A stretch of DNA of 64,000 bases from Sandaracinus amylolyticus (GTDB taxonomy: Bacteria > Myxococcota_A > Polyangia > Polyangiales > Sandaracinaceae). Below, piece by piece: positions 25,090 to 33,719 of the stretch. The stretch's first letter is position 1. Every line of letters begins with the position of its first letter. The position numbers were made by a program, and so were the translations under genes. Below the pieces are notes generated by a model. That model was not told where the DNA came from. It made no database searches and saw only the letters and a program-made list of their open reading frames with translations. The stretch is taken from NCBI RefSeq assembly GCF_021631985.1, contig NZ_CP070225.1, positions 5,518,001 through 5,582,000 of the forward strand, read 5' to 3'.

Positions 25090-27126
25090 TCAGATCGGCG
25101 GGACGTATCCGCAGACGCCGAGGTTGCACTCGAGGCCGCTGCAGCAGTCGGCGGCGGTCTCGCACGACTCGCCGCCACGACGGCAGACGCTCGGCGGCTG
25201 GCAGGTGAGCACGTCGGGCATCGAGGGATCGCTCGCCGCGCACTCGCCCGAGCAGCACTCGCTCGAGGTGCTGCACGACTCGCCCTGCCCGCGGCACCCG
25301 GTCGGTGCCCAGAGCGCGGCGATGTCGTCGGCGCGCGTGTCCTGACCCGGCAGCCAGTACGGCGGCGAGCTCGGATCTTCGCCGCGCTCGACGAGCGCGG
25401 GATCGATCGCGGTCACCCAGAGCTGACGACGACCGGTGTCGCGCGTGCCCGCGTACGCATTGCCGTAGTCCTGGCGCGAGTAGAACGCGAGCCAGTAGAG
25501 GCGCGTGCCGTCGGCTTCTTCGGTGACGAAGGGCGAGAAGACGGGCCAGAACGCGTCGACCTGGCCCTCGACGCCCATGCCGCGCTCGAGGCGGATCGGA
25601 GCGCCGCCCTCACGCGAGACGACGTAGAGCGCGGCGCGCGGAGGCTCGGCGCCGAATTCGGTCGCGGAGACCGAGCTCGCGCCGTGCGCGAACGCGAGGA
25701 AGCGCGAGTCGGGCGACCACGTCGGGCGCGAGTCGGTCGAGCCGCCCTCGGACGACTCGGAGAGGGACGCGCCCTCGTGCACGATGCGCGGCGCACCGAG
25801 CGCGTCGTCGCCCTCGATCGGCGCGACGACGATGGTCGTCGGCGCGCGCGTGCCCCGCGGACCGTCACCGCCGCCCTGCATCCACGCGACCCACGCGCCG
25901 TCGGCCGACCACGCGGGATAGCCTGCGTCGCCCTCGGGCAGGCCCGTTGCGGACGTCGGCAGGCCGGTCGCGCCGTCGAGCATCACGAGGCGCGACACGC
26001 CGCTCGCCTCGGTGCCCTCGGCGCGGCTCGCGAGGATGCGCGCGCCGTCGGGTCGGAACGCGAGGAAGTGATACGAGGGCTCGAAGGGCCCGAGCAGGTC
26101 GGGCGGAGGCGCGGTGCTGCTCGCGGTGTCGACGATCGTGGTCGCCCACGTCGCGGCGCGCGAGTCGAGCGTCGATGCGAGGCGGCGGCCGTCGTGCGAG
26201 AGCGAGTGGCAGCCGACGCATGCGCCGCTCTCGGTGCCGAACACGCTCGCGCGCGCACCGGTCGCCGCGTCGAGGCGGAACACGTCACTCGACTGCGGAT
26301 CGGGGCGGACCTGCCAGTAGTAGACGGTGCCGTAGAGGCCGTCCTCGCTGAGCCAGACGCGCACCGGCTGACCGAGGAACACCGTGGTGCCGCCCGACGC
26401 GACGCGATCGACGCGCAGCTCGAGCTCTTCGCCGCGCGCGCTGTCCGCGATGGTGCGCCACGTCTCGCGATCGCTCGCCCAGCTCGACGTGAAGCCACGA
26501 CCGCTGTCGTACGCGTACGCGCGCACCGTCGCGTACGGCGTCGAGAGCACGATGCGGTACGCGTCGTCGGCGCCGCCGCGCGGGAGCGGGTCCCACTGCA
26601 CGACGGGAGGAGCGACGTTGTTCGGCATGCGCGCGCCGTCGAGCGGGTACTCGAGCAGCACGCTCTCGAAGGGATCCTCCGCCTCGGGGAGATCGAAGCG
26701 ATCAGGCACGCTCGGCGGCACGCTGGGATCGAGCGGCGCGTCGCGCTCGATCAGCACACGCACCGTCGCGCGACCTTCGATCGTGGCGATCGCGCCGGGC
26801 GCGCGCGCGACGACCTCGACGACACCTCCGGCGCGCCCGTCCGCGGTGAACACGCCGCTCGCGTCGACCGCGCCGATGCGGTCGTGGGTGAGCCGCCACG
26901 ACTCGGGCGTCACCTCGATCATCTCGCCGTCGAGCGTGCGCGCGTAGGCGCGGAAGCTCGCGGTGGGCGTCGCGCCCTCGATGCTCGTGAGCTCCACCTC
27001 GGCGGGCTCGAGCACGAGGCTCGCGGTCTGCAGGCCGCCGTCGGGCTCGCCCATCGGCGTCTCGCCGGTCGTGCACGCGGCGAGCGCGAGCGCCACGCCG
27101 AGCGACATCGAGAGTCTCGTCGTCAT
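25090..27126 (-). CDS. TolB-like propeller lipoprotein with one c-type heme site, copy B
   Basis: 678 residues. Lipobox LAAC near residue 18. A Big-like beta domain (about 30-125), a second beta region with FGTVYYW-type strands, then a heme-c attachment motif CVGCH (about residue 303) followed by LSHDGRRLA, and a WD40/TolB-like propeller (FRPDGARILAS, WSADGAWVAWM, WSPDSRFLAFAHG). The C-terminus is a Cys-rich knot with CCSGEC and CCSGLECNLGVCG. The start overlaps the stop of the propeller gene by one base (TGATG), so the pair is translationally coupled. A secreted redox or sensing role is inferred from the heme motif. Paralogue of the gene at 31634. Confidence 0.82.
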   Translation of the reverse strand: MTTRLSMSLGVALALAACTTGETPMGEPDGGLQTASLVLEPAEVELTSIEGATPTASFRAYARTLDGEMIEVTPESWRLTHDRIGAVDASGVFTADGRAGGVVEVVARAPGAIATIEGRATVRVLIERDAPLDPSVPPSVPDRFDLPEAEDPFESVLLEYPLDGARMPNNVAPPVVQWDPLPRGGADDAYRIVLSTPYATVRAYAYDSGRGFTSSWASDRETWRTIADSARGEELELRVDRVASGGTTVFLGQPVRVWLSEDGLYGTVYYWQVRPDPQSSDVFRLDAATGARASVFGTESGACVGCHSLSHDGRRLASTLDSRAATWATTIVDTASSTAPPPDLLGPFEPSYHFLAFRPDGARILASRAEGTEASGVSRLVMLDGATGLPTSATGLPEGDAGYPAWSADGAWVAWMQGGGDGPRGTRAPTTIVVAPIEGDDALGAPRIVHEGASLSESSEGGSTDSRPTWSPDSRFLAFAHGASSVSATEFGAEPPRAALYVVSREGGAPIRLERGMGVEGQVDAFWPVFSPFVTEEADGTRLYWLAFYSRQDYGNAYAGTRDTGRRQLWVTAIDPALVERGEDPSSPPYWLPGQDTRADDIAALWAPTGCRGQGESCSTSSECCSGECAASDPSMPDVLTCQPPSVCRRGGESCETAADCCSGLECNLGVCGYVPPI

Positions 27127-29525
27127 CACTCGCCCGCTCCGAATGCGAAGTGTGCGAGGCCCACGCTCGGTCCCGTGCCCGCGCGCGCGAACCCGCCGCC
27201 CACGTAGAGGCCGTCGTCCATCACGACGAGGCCGTGCACGATGTCGCTCACGCCACCTTCGAAGCCGCGCCACGTGGTGCCGTCGAAGACGCCCACCGAC
27301 TCGTTCGGCTCTCCCGGCGTGATGCTGAACGTGCCGCCCGCGTAGAGGTGATCGCCGTACGCGTGGAGCGAGTACGCCGCGCGTCCCGAGTGGTCGGGCG
27401 CGTTGCGGCTCGAGAGCCCTGCACCGAGGTTCTCCCACGCGGTGCCGTTCCACGCGGCGACGGCCTCGATCGGCGCGGCGCCGCTGTTGTGGATCGTGCC
27501 GCCCGCGACGAGGCGGTCGCGCCACCACGCGAGCGACCACACCACCTCGAAGGGCCGCGCGAGCCCGTCGCCGAGCGCGTGCCACGCCTCGCCGTCCCAG
27601 CGCGCGACGTTCGTGACGTCGAGCTCGCCCGCGCGCGCGAACGATCCCGCGACGTAGAGATCGCCGGTCGCGGCGTCGCGCGCGATCGCATAGATGGCCG
27701 CCGCGTTGGGCTCTTCGGCCCACTCGAACTGCCAGCCGACGAGGCCGGGGATCGCGGTCCACGACTCGCCGTCCCACACCGCGAGGCCGCTCGCGGGCGT
27801 GCTCCCACCGACCTCGGTGAAGTCACCGCCGACGAAGAGCAGATCGGGATCGTCCGCGCCTTCGCCGAGCACGTGCAGCAGCGCGCGCACCGGGCCGTTG
27901 GTGCCGCCGCCGACCTCGCTCCACCGCGCGCCGTCCCACGCGGCCAGGTTCGCGAATTCGGTGCCGGTGTTGTTGTCGCGGAACTCGCCGCCGGCGTACA
28001 CGCGCGCGCCGTCGGTCGTCGCCTCGATCGCGTTCACCACGCCGAGCAGGCCGCGGCCGAGCGTCTCGAACCCGCCCTCGCGCGTGTAGCGCGCGATGTT
28101 GTCCGCGCGGACGTCGCCGACGTACTCGAACTCTCCGCCGATGTAGAGCGCGCACGTGCCGACGCGATCCATCGCGAACACGTTGCCGGCGACGCCCTCG
28201 GTCCGCTCACCCGGCGTGCGCAGCGACGACCAGTACGTGCCGTCGTAGCGCACGACGTGCGACGCGCGCGTGCTGCCCGCGTGCGTGAAGAGCCCGCCGA
28301 AGTACACGCTGCCGTCGGGCCCGGCCGCGACGAACCAGACGTTCTCGTCGATCGAGAAGCCGACGTCCTTCCAGAGGCCACCGATGTCGTGCCAGCGCGC
28401 TCCGTCCCAGCGCGCGACGTGCGGCGTGGCGAGCGTCTCGTAGCCGCCGGCCCAGTCGAACGCGCCGCCGACGTAGAGCCCGTGATCGACGATCGCGACA
28501 CCGCGCACGAGCCCCGGGCCGCCGAAGAGATCGGACACGCCGTTGCCGATCAGCTCCCAGTGATCGCCGGCCCAGCGCGCGATGCTCCCTTCGTTCGCCA
28601 GCTCGCCCAACTCGCCTCGCGTCGTGAGCGCGAAGCTGCCGCCCGCGATCAACGTCACGCCGTCGCGATCGCGCACCAGCTGGTTCACCACGAAGTGCGG
28701 CATCGGCAAGCTGCGCGCGCTCCACGCGGTGCCGTTCCAGCAGGCGACCGAGCGCGCCTCGATCGCGCCGAGCGTGCTGAACGCGCCGCCCACGCAGACG
28801 TCGTCGAGCGCGCGCGCGGAGATCGTCTCGACGCCCTGATCGGGCGTGAAGCCCTCCCACGCGCTCCACGTCGTGCCGTCGAGACGCGCGAGATAGGTCG
28901 CGTCGACGCCGCCGATGCGCGTGAAGTGGCCGGCCGCGATCAGCGTGGACCCGACGATCGCGAGATCGACGATCGCGCCCTCGCTCGCCGCGACCTCGGT
29001 CCACGAGGAGCCGTCCCAGCGCGAGAGGCGCGTGTTCTCCCACTCGCTCGGAGGCGTCCACGCGGCCCACACGGTCGAGCCCTCGACCGCGAGCGCGCGG
29101 ACCTGCCCTTCGAGGCCGTCACCGAGCGCGCGCCAGCCACCGGCCGCGGTCCACACCGCGACGTTGTTCGCGGGCGCGTATCCGGCCGCGTCGAAGGTGC
29201 CCGCGATGTAGACCTCGCCGCTCGGGCCGAACGCGATCTCGCTCACGTTCGGGAGGTCGCCGCCGACGCCCGGCACCGCGAAGCGATTCTCCCACTCGCC
29301 CTGCGTCGGATCGGCCGGCGCGTCCGGCTCGATCTCGATGCACGGCGGACCGGAGTCGACGCGCGGCGGACCGCCGTCCCCTCCGTCGGGCACGGGAGGC
29401 TGCGCATCGAGGAGCTGCGCATCGCTCGTCACGCCGCCATCGCGGTCGGAGAGCAGCGGACCGTCGTTGCACGCGGAGAGCGCGACGACGGCGGTGAAGG
29501 AAAGCAAAGAGCGAACGAGCGTCAT
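27126..29525 (-). CDS. Repeat beta-propeller lipoprotein, copy B
   Basis: 799 residues. Lipobox LSAC near residue 19, Asp/Pro/Gly linker to about residue 65, then some fourteen or more repeats of about 45-50 residues with the core (V/I)ARWDGxxWxxLGxG...V.AL, alternating with LYVGGxFxxAG strands. This is a kelch/galactose-oxidase-like or delta-60-like propeller surface. No catalytic residues recognised. First gene of cassette B, preceded by the shared ECF-type promoter element and followed with a one-base overlap by the TolB-like gene. Close paralogue of the gene at 33720. Confidence 0.82.
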   Translation of the reverse strand: MTLVRSLLSFTAVVALSACNDGPLLSDRDGGVTSDAQLLDAQPPVPDGGDGGPPRVDSGPPCIEIEPDAPADPTQGEWENRFAVPGVGGDLPNVSEIAFGPSGEVYIAGTFDAAGYAPANNVAVWTAAGGWRALGDGLEGQVRALAVEGSTVWAAWTPPSEWENTRLSRWDGSSWTEVAASEGAIVDLAIVGSTLIAAGHFTRIGGVDATYLARLDGTTWSAWEGFTPDQGVETISARALDDVCVGGAFSTLGAIEARSVACWNGTAWSARSLPMPHFVVNQLVRDRDGVTLIAGGSFALTTRGELGELANEGSIARWAGDHWELIGNGVSDLFGGPGLVRGVAIVDHGLYVGGAFDWAGGYETLATPHVARWDGARWHDIGGLWKDVGFSIDENVWFVAAGPDGSVYFGGLFTHAGSTRASHVVRYDGTYWSSLRTPGERTEGVAGNVFAMDRVGTCALYIGGEFEYVGDVRADNIARYTREGGFETLGRGLLGVVNAIEATTDGARVYAGGEFRDNNTGTEFANLAAWDGARWSEVGGGTNGPVRALLHVLGEGADDPDLLFVGGDFTEVGGSTPASGLAVWDGESWTAIPGLVGWQFEWAEEPNAAAIYAIARDAATGDLYVAGSFARAGELDVTNVARWDGEAWHALGDGLARPFEVVWSLAWWRDRLVAGGTIHNSGAAPIEAVAAWNGTAWENLGAGLSSRNAPDHSGRAAYSLHAYGDHLYAGGTFSITPGEPNESVGVFDGTTWRGFEGGVSDIVHGLVVMDDGLYVGGGFARAGTGPSVGLAHFAFGAGE

Positions 29526-29558
29526 CGGGATGCCGTCTCCTCGCGAGTCGTGATGGGG

Positions 29559-29584
29559 TGACGGACACCGGACGCGACCGGCTC
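29559..29584 (-). promoter_or_regulatory. ECF-type promoter element, cassette B
   Basis: On the minus strand GAGCC (29584-29580), 16 bases, then CGTCA (29563-29559), 33 bases before the ATG at 29525. Spacing and -10 CGTC are those of ECF sigma promoters. The same element with the same spacing lies before cassette A and, with GCGCA at -10, before the ECF sigma gene at 38883. Function inferred from the three-way match. Confidence 0.65.
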
Positions 29585-29592
29585 AGAAATGT

Positions 29593-29619
29593 GAAAAGAG
29601 CGGCGCGATGCGCCGCTCT
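29593..29619 (-). terminator. Rho-independent terminator after cassette A
   Basis: Read on the minus strand, a 10-bp perfect stem AGAGCGGCGC/GCGCCGCTCT with a 3-base loop (29619-29597) is followed by TTTT. It lies 40 bases after the stop of the IgGFc gene at 29660 and before the promoter of cassette B, so it separates the two transcripts. Confidence 0.8.
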
Positions 29620-29659
29620 CTCCATGCACACCGGTCGCGCGATCACGCGCGCGAATCGA

Positions 29660-31540
29660 TCAGATCGGGATGATGCGAAGGTCGAGGCCCGCGGGATACG
29701 CGTACGACGTGTAGAGGCCGAGGCCGTACGCGATCAGACCGACGGGCGACGCCGCGGTGAGGCGGTGGTTGCCCGCGGGCACCGGGACGATGGCGAGCTC
29801 TCGATCACCGACGCGCGTCCACTCCGCCTCGAGCGCGCGTCCGTCGAGCGTGATCTCCGCGCTCGGCTCGCGCGAGATCAGGAGATACGACTGACCTCGC
29901 GCGAGCGGCGCGTACGACGAGGGCATCGCGAACACGTAGTCGCGGCGGTACTGCTCCTCGGGCACCAGCGTCGTCATGCCGGGGTCGCCGCGCTCGAGCG
30001 GCGGATCGGTGATGTTCTGGCCGACGAGGAGCTGCGCGACCTGCACCGGGAGCGACGAGGTGATGATCATCGCCTGATCGAACTCGAGCTCGACGTGCTC
30101 GCCCGCGTCGAGCGTGACCTCGCCGCCGCTGCGCGGCGGAGGATCGAGCGTGACGGTCGTCCCGTCGTGCGCGGCGGTGATGCGCAGCAGGTTCGCGATC
30201 GTCGTCTCGGGGTCGCGCATCGGCATCGTCGAGAAGCGCTTGCCCCACGTCTCCACGGGCGCGAGCTGCGTCTCGAGGTGATCGCACGCGACGATGTCGT
30301 ACGGGATGTTCGTGCACGTGTGGCCGCCGAACACCGCGACCGGTCGATCGCTGTGCACGCGCGAGCCCGTGAGGTCGAACTGCTCCTCGCGGCAGTACGC
30401 CGTGACGCGCGGCTCGTCCTCTTCGACGTCGTGGAAGCCGGGGCGATCGGGCGCACAGACCGGCGGCACCGCGGCCGCGATCTGCGCGACCTCGCCGCGC
30501 GCGAGCGTGAAGCGGATGGTGCCACCGCGCGCCGTCGCCTCCCAGCGTCCGCCCGCGTCGGCGGCGACGTCGCCCGCGACCTCGATCTCGACCGCGGTGG
30601 GCTCCGCGGAGACGCCGACCACCGCGAGGTAACCGGGATAGCGCGCGCTGTCGGCGGGATATTCGTCGGTGGGATCGAAGTCGTCGCTGATCGAGAAGGG
30701 CACGTACGAGGTGCCGACGTGCTCGCGGCCGAGCACGTGCGCGGGCAGCAGCAGCGACGCGTCGTTGGTGAACGAGTAGTCGGCCACCGCCGACGCGTAG
30801 TGGAACGGGTTGAACTGCGTGACGATCACCGGCACCGACGAGGTGAGGCGGTACGCGCCGTCGGCGGTGACGACGCTCTCCCAGTCGTTGCTCGCGAAGG
30901 GGAACGACACGCCCTCGATCCACGGCAGCGTGATCTCGGCGACCCCGCCGGGCGTGACCTGCCGCGTCTCGATCACGCGACCCGCGCGCGAGATCGAGAC
31001 CGTCGCGCGCGTGCTGCCGGGGTTCGCGACGACGACGCGGAAGTCGTACGCGCGCGAGTTGAGCTCACGGATGTTCGCGAGCGGGACCGGCCAGTACTCG
31101 CAGCCGACGTTGGAGCGCACCGCCTCGGCGAGGCCGCAGGCGTCGTCGCAGATGCCCGAACCGCCGCACGCCGAGCCCCACTCGCTGCAGTCGCGCACCG
31201 GCTGCCAGCGGTGATCCTCGTCGCAGCGCGTCGACACCGTTCCGTCGCAGCGGAACGAGCCGGGCACGCACTCGATGCAGCCCATCGCGGGATCGCAGCC
31301 GCCCTCGCAGACCTGCTCGTCCTCGCGCGACGCGCCGTCGTCGCCGCACACGTAGTGCACGTACCCGAAGCACCCGGGCGCATCGGGCGTGCACGAGAAG
31401 CCCGCGTCGATCGGGCCGCCGTCGGGCATCTCCGCGTCGACGCCGGAGTCGCGCATCGGCAGGAGCGGACCCTCCTCGACGACGCACCCGGACGTCACGA
31501 GCGAGAGCGCGATCGAGAGCAGAGGAGCGAGACGACGCAT
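29660..31540 (-). CDS. IgGFc-binding-type lipoprotein, cassette copy A
   Basis: 626 residues from ATG at 31540. Lipobox TSGC near residue 18. Same order as copy B: Cys-rich segment with CDEDHRW, CSEWGSACGGSGICDD, then the long IgGFc_binding-like beta domain with QFNPFHY, FTNDASLLLPAHVLGREHV, QNITDPPLERGDPGM and the shared closing GLGLYTSYAYPAGLDLR. Most residues match copy B by eye, with insertions in the middle (the DDFDPTDEYPADSARY segment). A small 5' extension to 31555 is possible but would precede the signal peptide. Third gene of cassette A, ending 40 bases before a good terminator. Confidence 0.82.
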   Translation of the reverse strand: MRRLAPLLSIALSLVTSGCVVEEGPLLPMRDSGVDAEMPDGGPIDAGFSCTPDAPGCFGYVHYVCGDDGASREDEQVCEGGCDPAMGCIECVPGSFRCDGTVSTRCDEDHRWQPVRDCSEWGSACGGSGICDDACGLAEAVRSNVGCEYWPVPLANIRELNSRAYDFRVVVANPGSTRATVSISRAGRVIETRQVTPGGVAEITLPWIEGVSFPFASNDWESVVTADGAYRLTSSVPVIVTQFNPFHYASAVADYSFTNDASLLLPAHVLGREHVGTSYVPFSISDDFDPTDEYPADSARYPGYLAVVGVSAEPTAVEIEVAGDVAADAGGRWEATARGGTIRFTLARGEVAQIAAAVPPVCAPDRPGFHDVEEDEPRVTAYCREEQFDLTGSRVHSDRPVAVFGGHTCTNIPYDIVACDHLETQLAPVETWGKRFSTMPMRDPETTIANLLRITAAHDGTTVTLDPPPRSGGEVTLDAGEHVELEFDQAMIITSSLPVQVAQLLVGQNITDPPLERGDPGMTTLVPEEQYRRDYVFAMPSSYAPLARGQSYLLISREPSAEITLDGRALEAEWTRVGDRELAIVPVPAGNHRLTAASPVGLIAYGLGLYTSYAYPAGLDLRIIPI

Positions 31541-31570
31541 GGGGACCTCACGCAACGAGGCTCGAAGAGA

Positions 31571-31608
31571 GGACGTGCACGAGCGCGCGCACCGGCACGT
31601 GCACGTCC
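31571..31608 (-). other. Intercistronic hairpin in cassette A
   Basis: GGACGTGCAC (31571-31580) and GTGCACGTCC (31599-31608) form a 10-bp perfect stem with an 18-base loop, in the 93-base gap between the TolB-like and IgGFc genes. Copy B has unrelated hairpins at the equivalent place, so a structure there may be selected though its sequence is not. Confidence 0.45.
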
Positions 31609-31633
31609 GCGGAAGCGAAGAACGAGATGCGGA

Positions 31634-33694
31634 TCAAATCGGAGGGACGTATCCGCAGACGCCGAGGTTGCACTCGAGGCCGCCGCAGCAGTCGCTCGCG
31701 TCCTCGCACGACTCGCCCGAGCGGCGGCACACCGTCGGCGGGCGGCACGTGAGCACGTCGGGCATCGAGGGATCCGCCGCGGCGCACTCCCCGGAGCAGC
31801 ACTCCGACGAGGTGCTGCACGACTCGTCGCGACCGCGGCAGCTCGTCGGCGCCCAGAGCGCCGCGATGTCGTCGGCATGCGTGTCCTGGCCGGTGAGCCA
31901 GTACGGCGGCGAGCTCGGATCCTCGCCGCGCTCCGCGGCCTCGGGATCGATCGCCATGACCCAGAGCTGGCGCCGCGACGTGCCCGCCGTTCCGGCGCGC
32001 GCGTTCCCGAAGTCCTGGCGCGAGTAGAACGCGAGCCAGAAGAGCCGCGAGCCATCGCGCTCCTCGGTCACGAAGGGCGAGAACACGGGCCAGAACGCGT
32101 CCACGGGACCGCCCTCGCCCATGCCGCGCACGAGGCGGATCGGCGTGCCGCCGTCGCGCGACGCGAGATAGAGCGACGCGGTCGGAGGCTCGGCGTCGAA
32201 CTGCACCGAGGACACCGAGCTCGTGCCGTGCGCGAACGCGAGGAAGCGCGAGTCGGGCGACCACGTCGGGCGTGAGTCCGTGCTCCCGCCCTCGGGCGCC
32301 GACGCGAGGCTCGCGCCCTCGTGCACGACGCTCGACGCGCCGAACGCATCGCCCTCGCCGACCTCGCTCACGAGGATGCGCGTCGCGTTGCGCGTCCCGC
32401 TCGGGCCGTCGCTGCCGCCGTCCATCCACGCGACGCGCGCGCCGTCGGGCGACCACGTCGGATATCCGGCCTGACCGGTGGGCAGCCCCGTCGCCGCGAT
32501 CTCGGCGCCGGTCGCTCCGTCGAGCAAGAAGAGCGCGGTCACGTCGCGCGTCGCGGGCGCGAGCGGACGGCTCGCGAGGATGCGCGTCGCGTCGGGCGAG
32601 AACGCCATGAAGTGATAGGCCGGCGTGAACGGGCCCATCACGTCGGGCGGCGGCGCGCTCGCGCTCGTCGTGTCGACGACCGCGGTCGTCCACTGCACGG
32701 CGCGCGAGTCGAGCGTCGCCGAGAGCTGACGCCCGTCGTGCGAGAGCGCGTGACAGCCGACGCAGCCACCCGACTCGGTGCCGAACACGCTCTGTCGCGT
32801 GCCGCTCGCCGCATCGAGACGAAGCACGTCGCTGCCCTGCGGATCGACGCGCACCTGCCAGTAGTAGACGGTGCCGAAGACGCCGTCCTCGCTGAGCCAG
32901 ACGGTCACCGGCGTGCCGCGCACGACCTCGCTGCCGCCGCTCGGGATGCGATCGACACGCAGCGTGACCTCCTCGCCGAGCGCGCTGTCCGCGACGACGC
33001 GCCACGTGTTGCGATCGATCGGATAGCTCGCGCGGAACGTGCGGCCGTCGTCGTAGGCGTACGCGCGCACCATCGCGTGCGGCGTCTCGATCACCACGCG
33101 GAACGCATCGCCCGCCTGCGCGAACGGCTCCCACTGCAGCTCGGGCGCGCCGACGTTGTTCGGCATGCGCGCGCCCTCGAGCGGATAGAGCAGCGCGGGC
33201 GACTCGAAGGGCTCTTCGACCTCGGGCAGCGTGTCGAACCGATCGGGCACCGTGGGCGGCACCGTCGGATCGAGCGGCACCGAGAGCGTGAGGCGCACGC
33301 GGATCGTCGCGTGCCCGACGACCGGCGCAATGACACCGGGCACGCGCGCAGTGACCTGCACCGCGCCGCCGGCGCGCCCGCTCGCCGTGAACGTGCCGTG
33401 CTCGTCGATCGCGCCGATGCGATCGTGCGAGAGCGTCCAGCTCTCCGGCGACACCTCGACGCGCTCGCCCTGCACCGTGCGCGCGAACGCGCGCAGCGTG
33501 ACGGTCGGCATCGATCCGTCGGCGCTCAGGAGCTCGGCCTCGGCCGGATCCAGCTCGAGCGAGACGACCTCGTTGCCGCCGTCGGTGGTGTCGGGCGGGT
33601 CGTCGCCGCGCTCGGTGCACGCGCCTCCTCCCAGAGAGCTCAGCGCGAGCGCCAGCAGCGCGAGCCACGGCGCGTGTCTCGAGAGGGGAGTCAT
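31634..33694 (-). CDS. TolB-like propeller lipoprotein with one c-type heme site, copy A
   Basis: 686 residues from ATG at 33694 (longer in-frame versions lose the signal peptide). Lipobox GGAC near residue 25. Domain order as in copy B: Big-like beta domain, GTVYYWQV strands, heme-c motif CVGCH with the following ALSHDGRQLS, TolB-like propeller repeats (FSPDATRILAS, WSPDGARVAWM, WSPDSRFLAFAHG), and the terminal Cys knot. Conservation of CxxCH in both paralogues argues that the heme matters. It begins 25 bases after the propeller gene stop, whereas copy B overlaps by one base. Confidence 0.82.
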   Translation of the reverse strand: MTPLSRHAPWLALLALALSSLGGGACTERGDDPPDTTDGGNEVVSLELDPAEAELLSADGSMPTVTLRAFARTVQGERVEVSPESWTLSHDRIGAIDEHGTFTASGRAGGAVQVTARVPGVIAPVVGHATIRVRLTLSVPLDPTVPPTVPDRFDTLPEVEEPFESPALLYPLEGARMPNNVGAPELQWEPFAQAGDAFRVVIETPHAMVRAYAYDDGRTFRASYPIDRNTWRVVADSALGEEVTLRVDRIPSGGSEVVRGTPVTVWLSEDGVFGTVYYWQVRVDPQGSDVLRLDAASGTRQSVFGTESGGCVGCHALSHDGRQLSATLDSRAVQWTTAVVDTTSASAPPPDVMGPFTPAYHFMAFSPDATRILASRPLAPATRDVTALFLLDGATGAEIAATGLPTGQAGYPTWSPDGARVAWMDGGSDGPSGTRNATRILVSEVGEGDAFGASSVVHEGASLASAPEGGSTDSRPTWSPDSRFLAFAHGTSSVSSVQFDAEPPTASLYLASRDGGTPIRLVRGMGEGGPVDAFWPVFSPFVTEERDGSRLFWLAFYSRQDFGNARAGTAGTSRRQLWVMAIDPEAAERGEDPSSPPYWLTGQDTHADDIAALWAPTSCRGRDESCSTSSECCSGECAAADPSMPDVLTCRPPTVCRRSGESCEDASDCCGGLECNLGVCGYVPPI

Positions 33695-33719
33695 CACTGC
33701 GTGCTCCTCTTCTGCGTCT

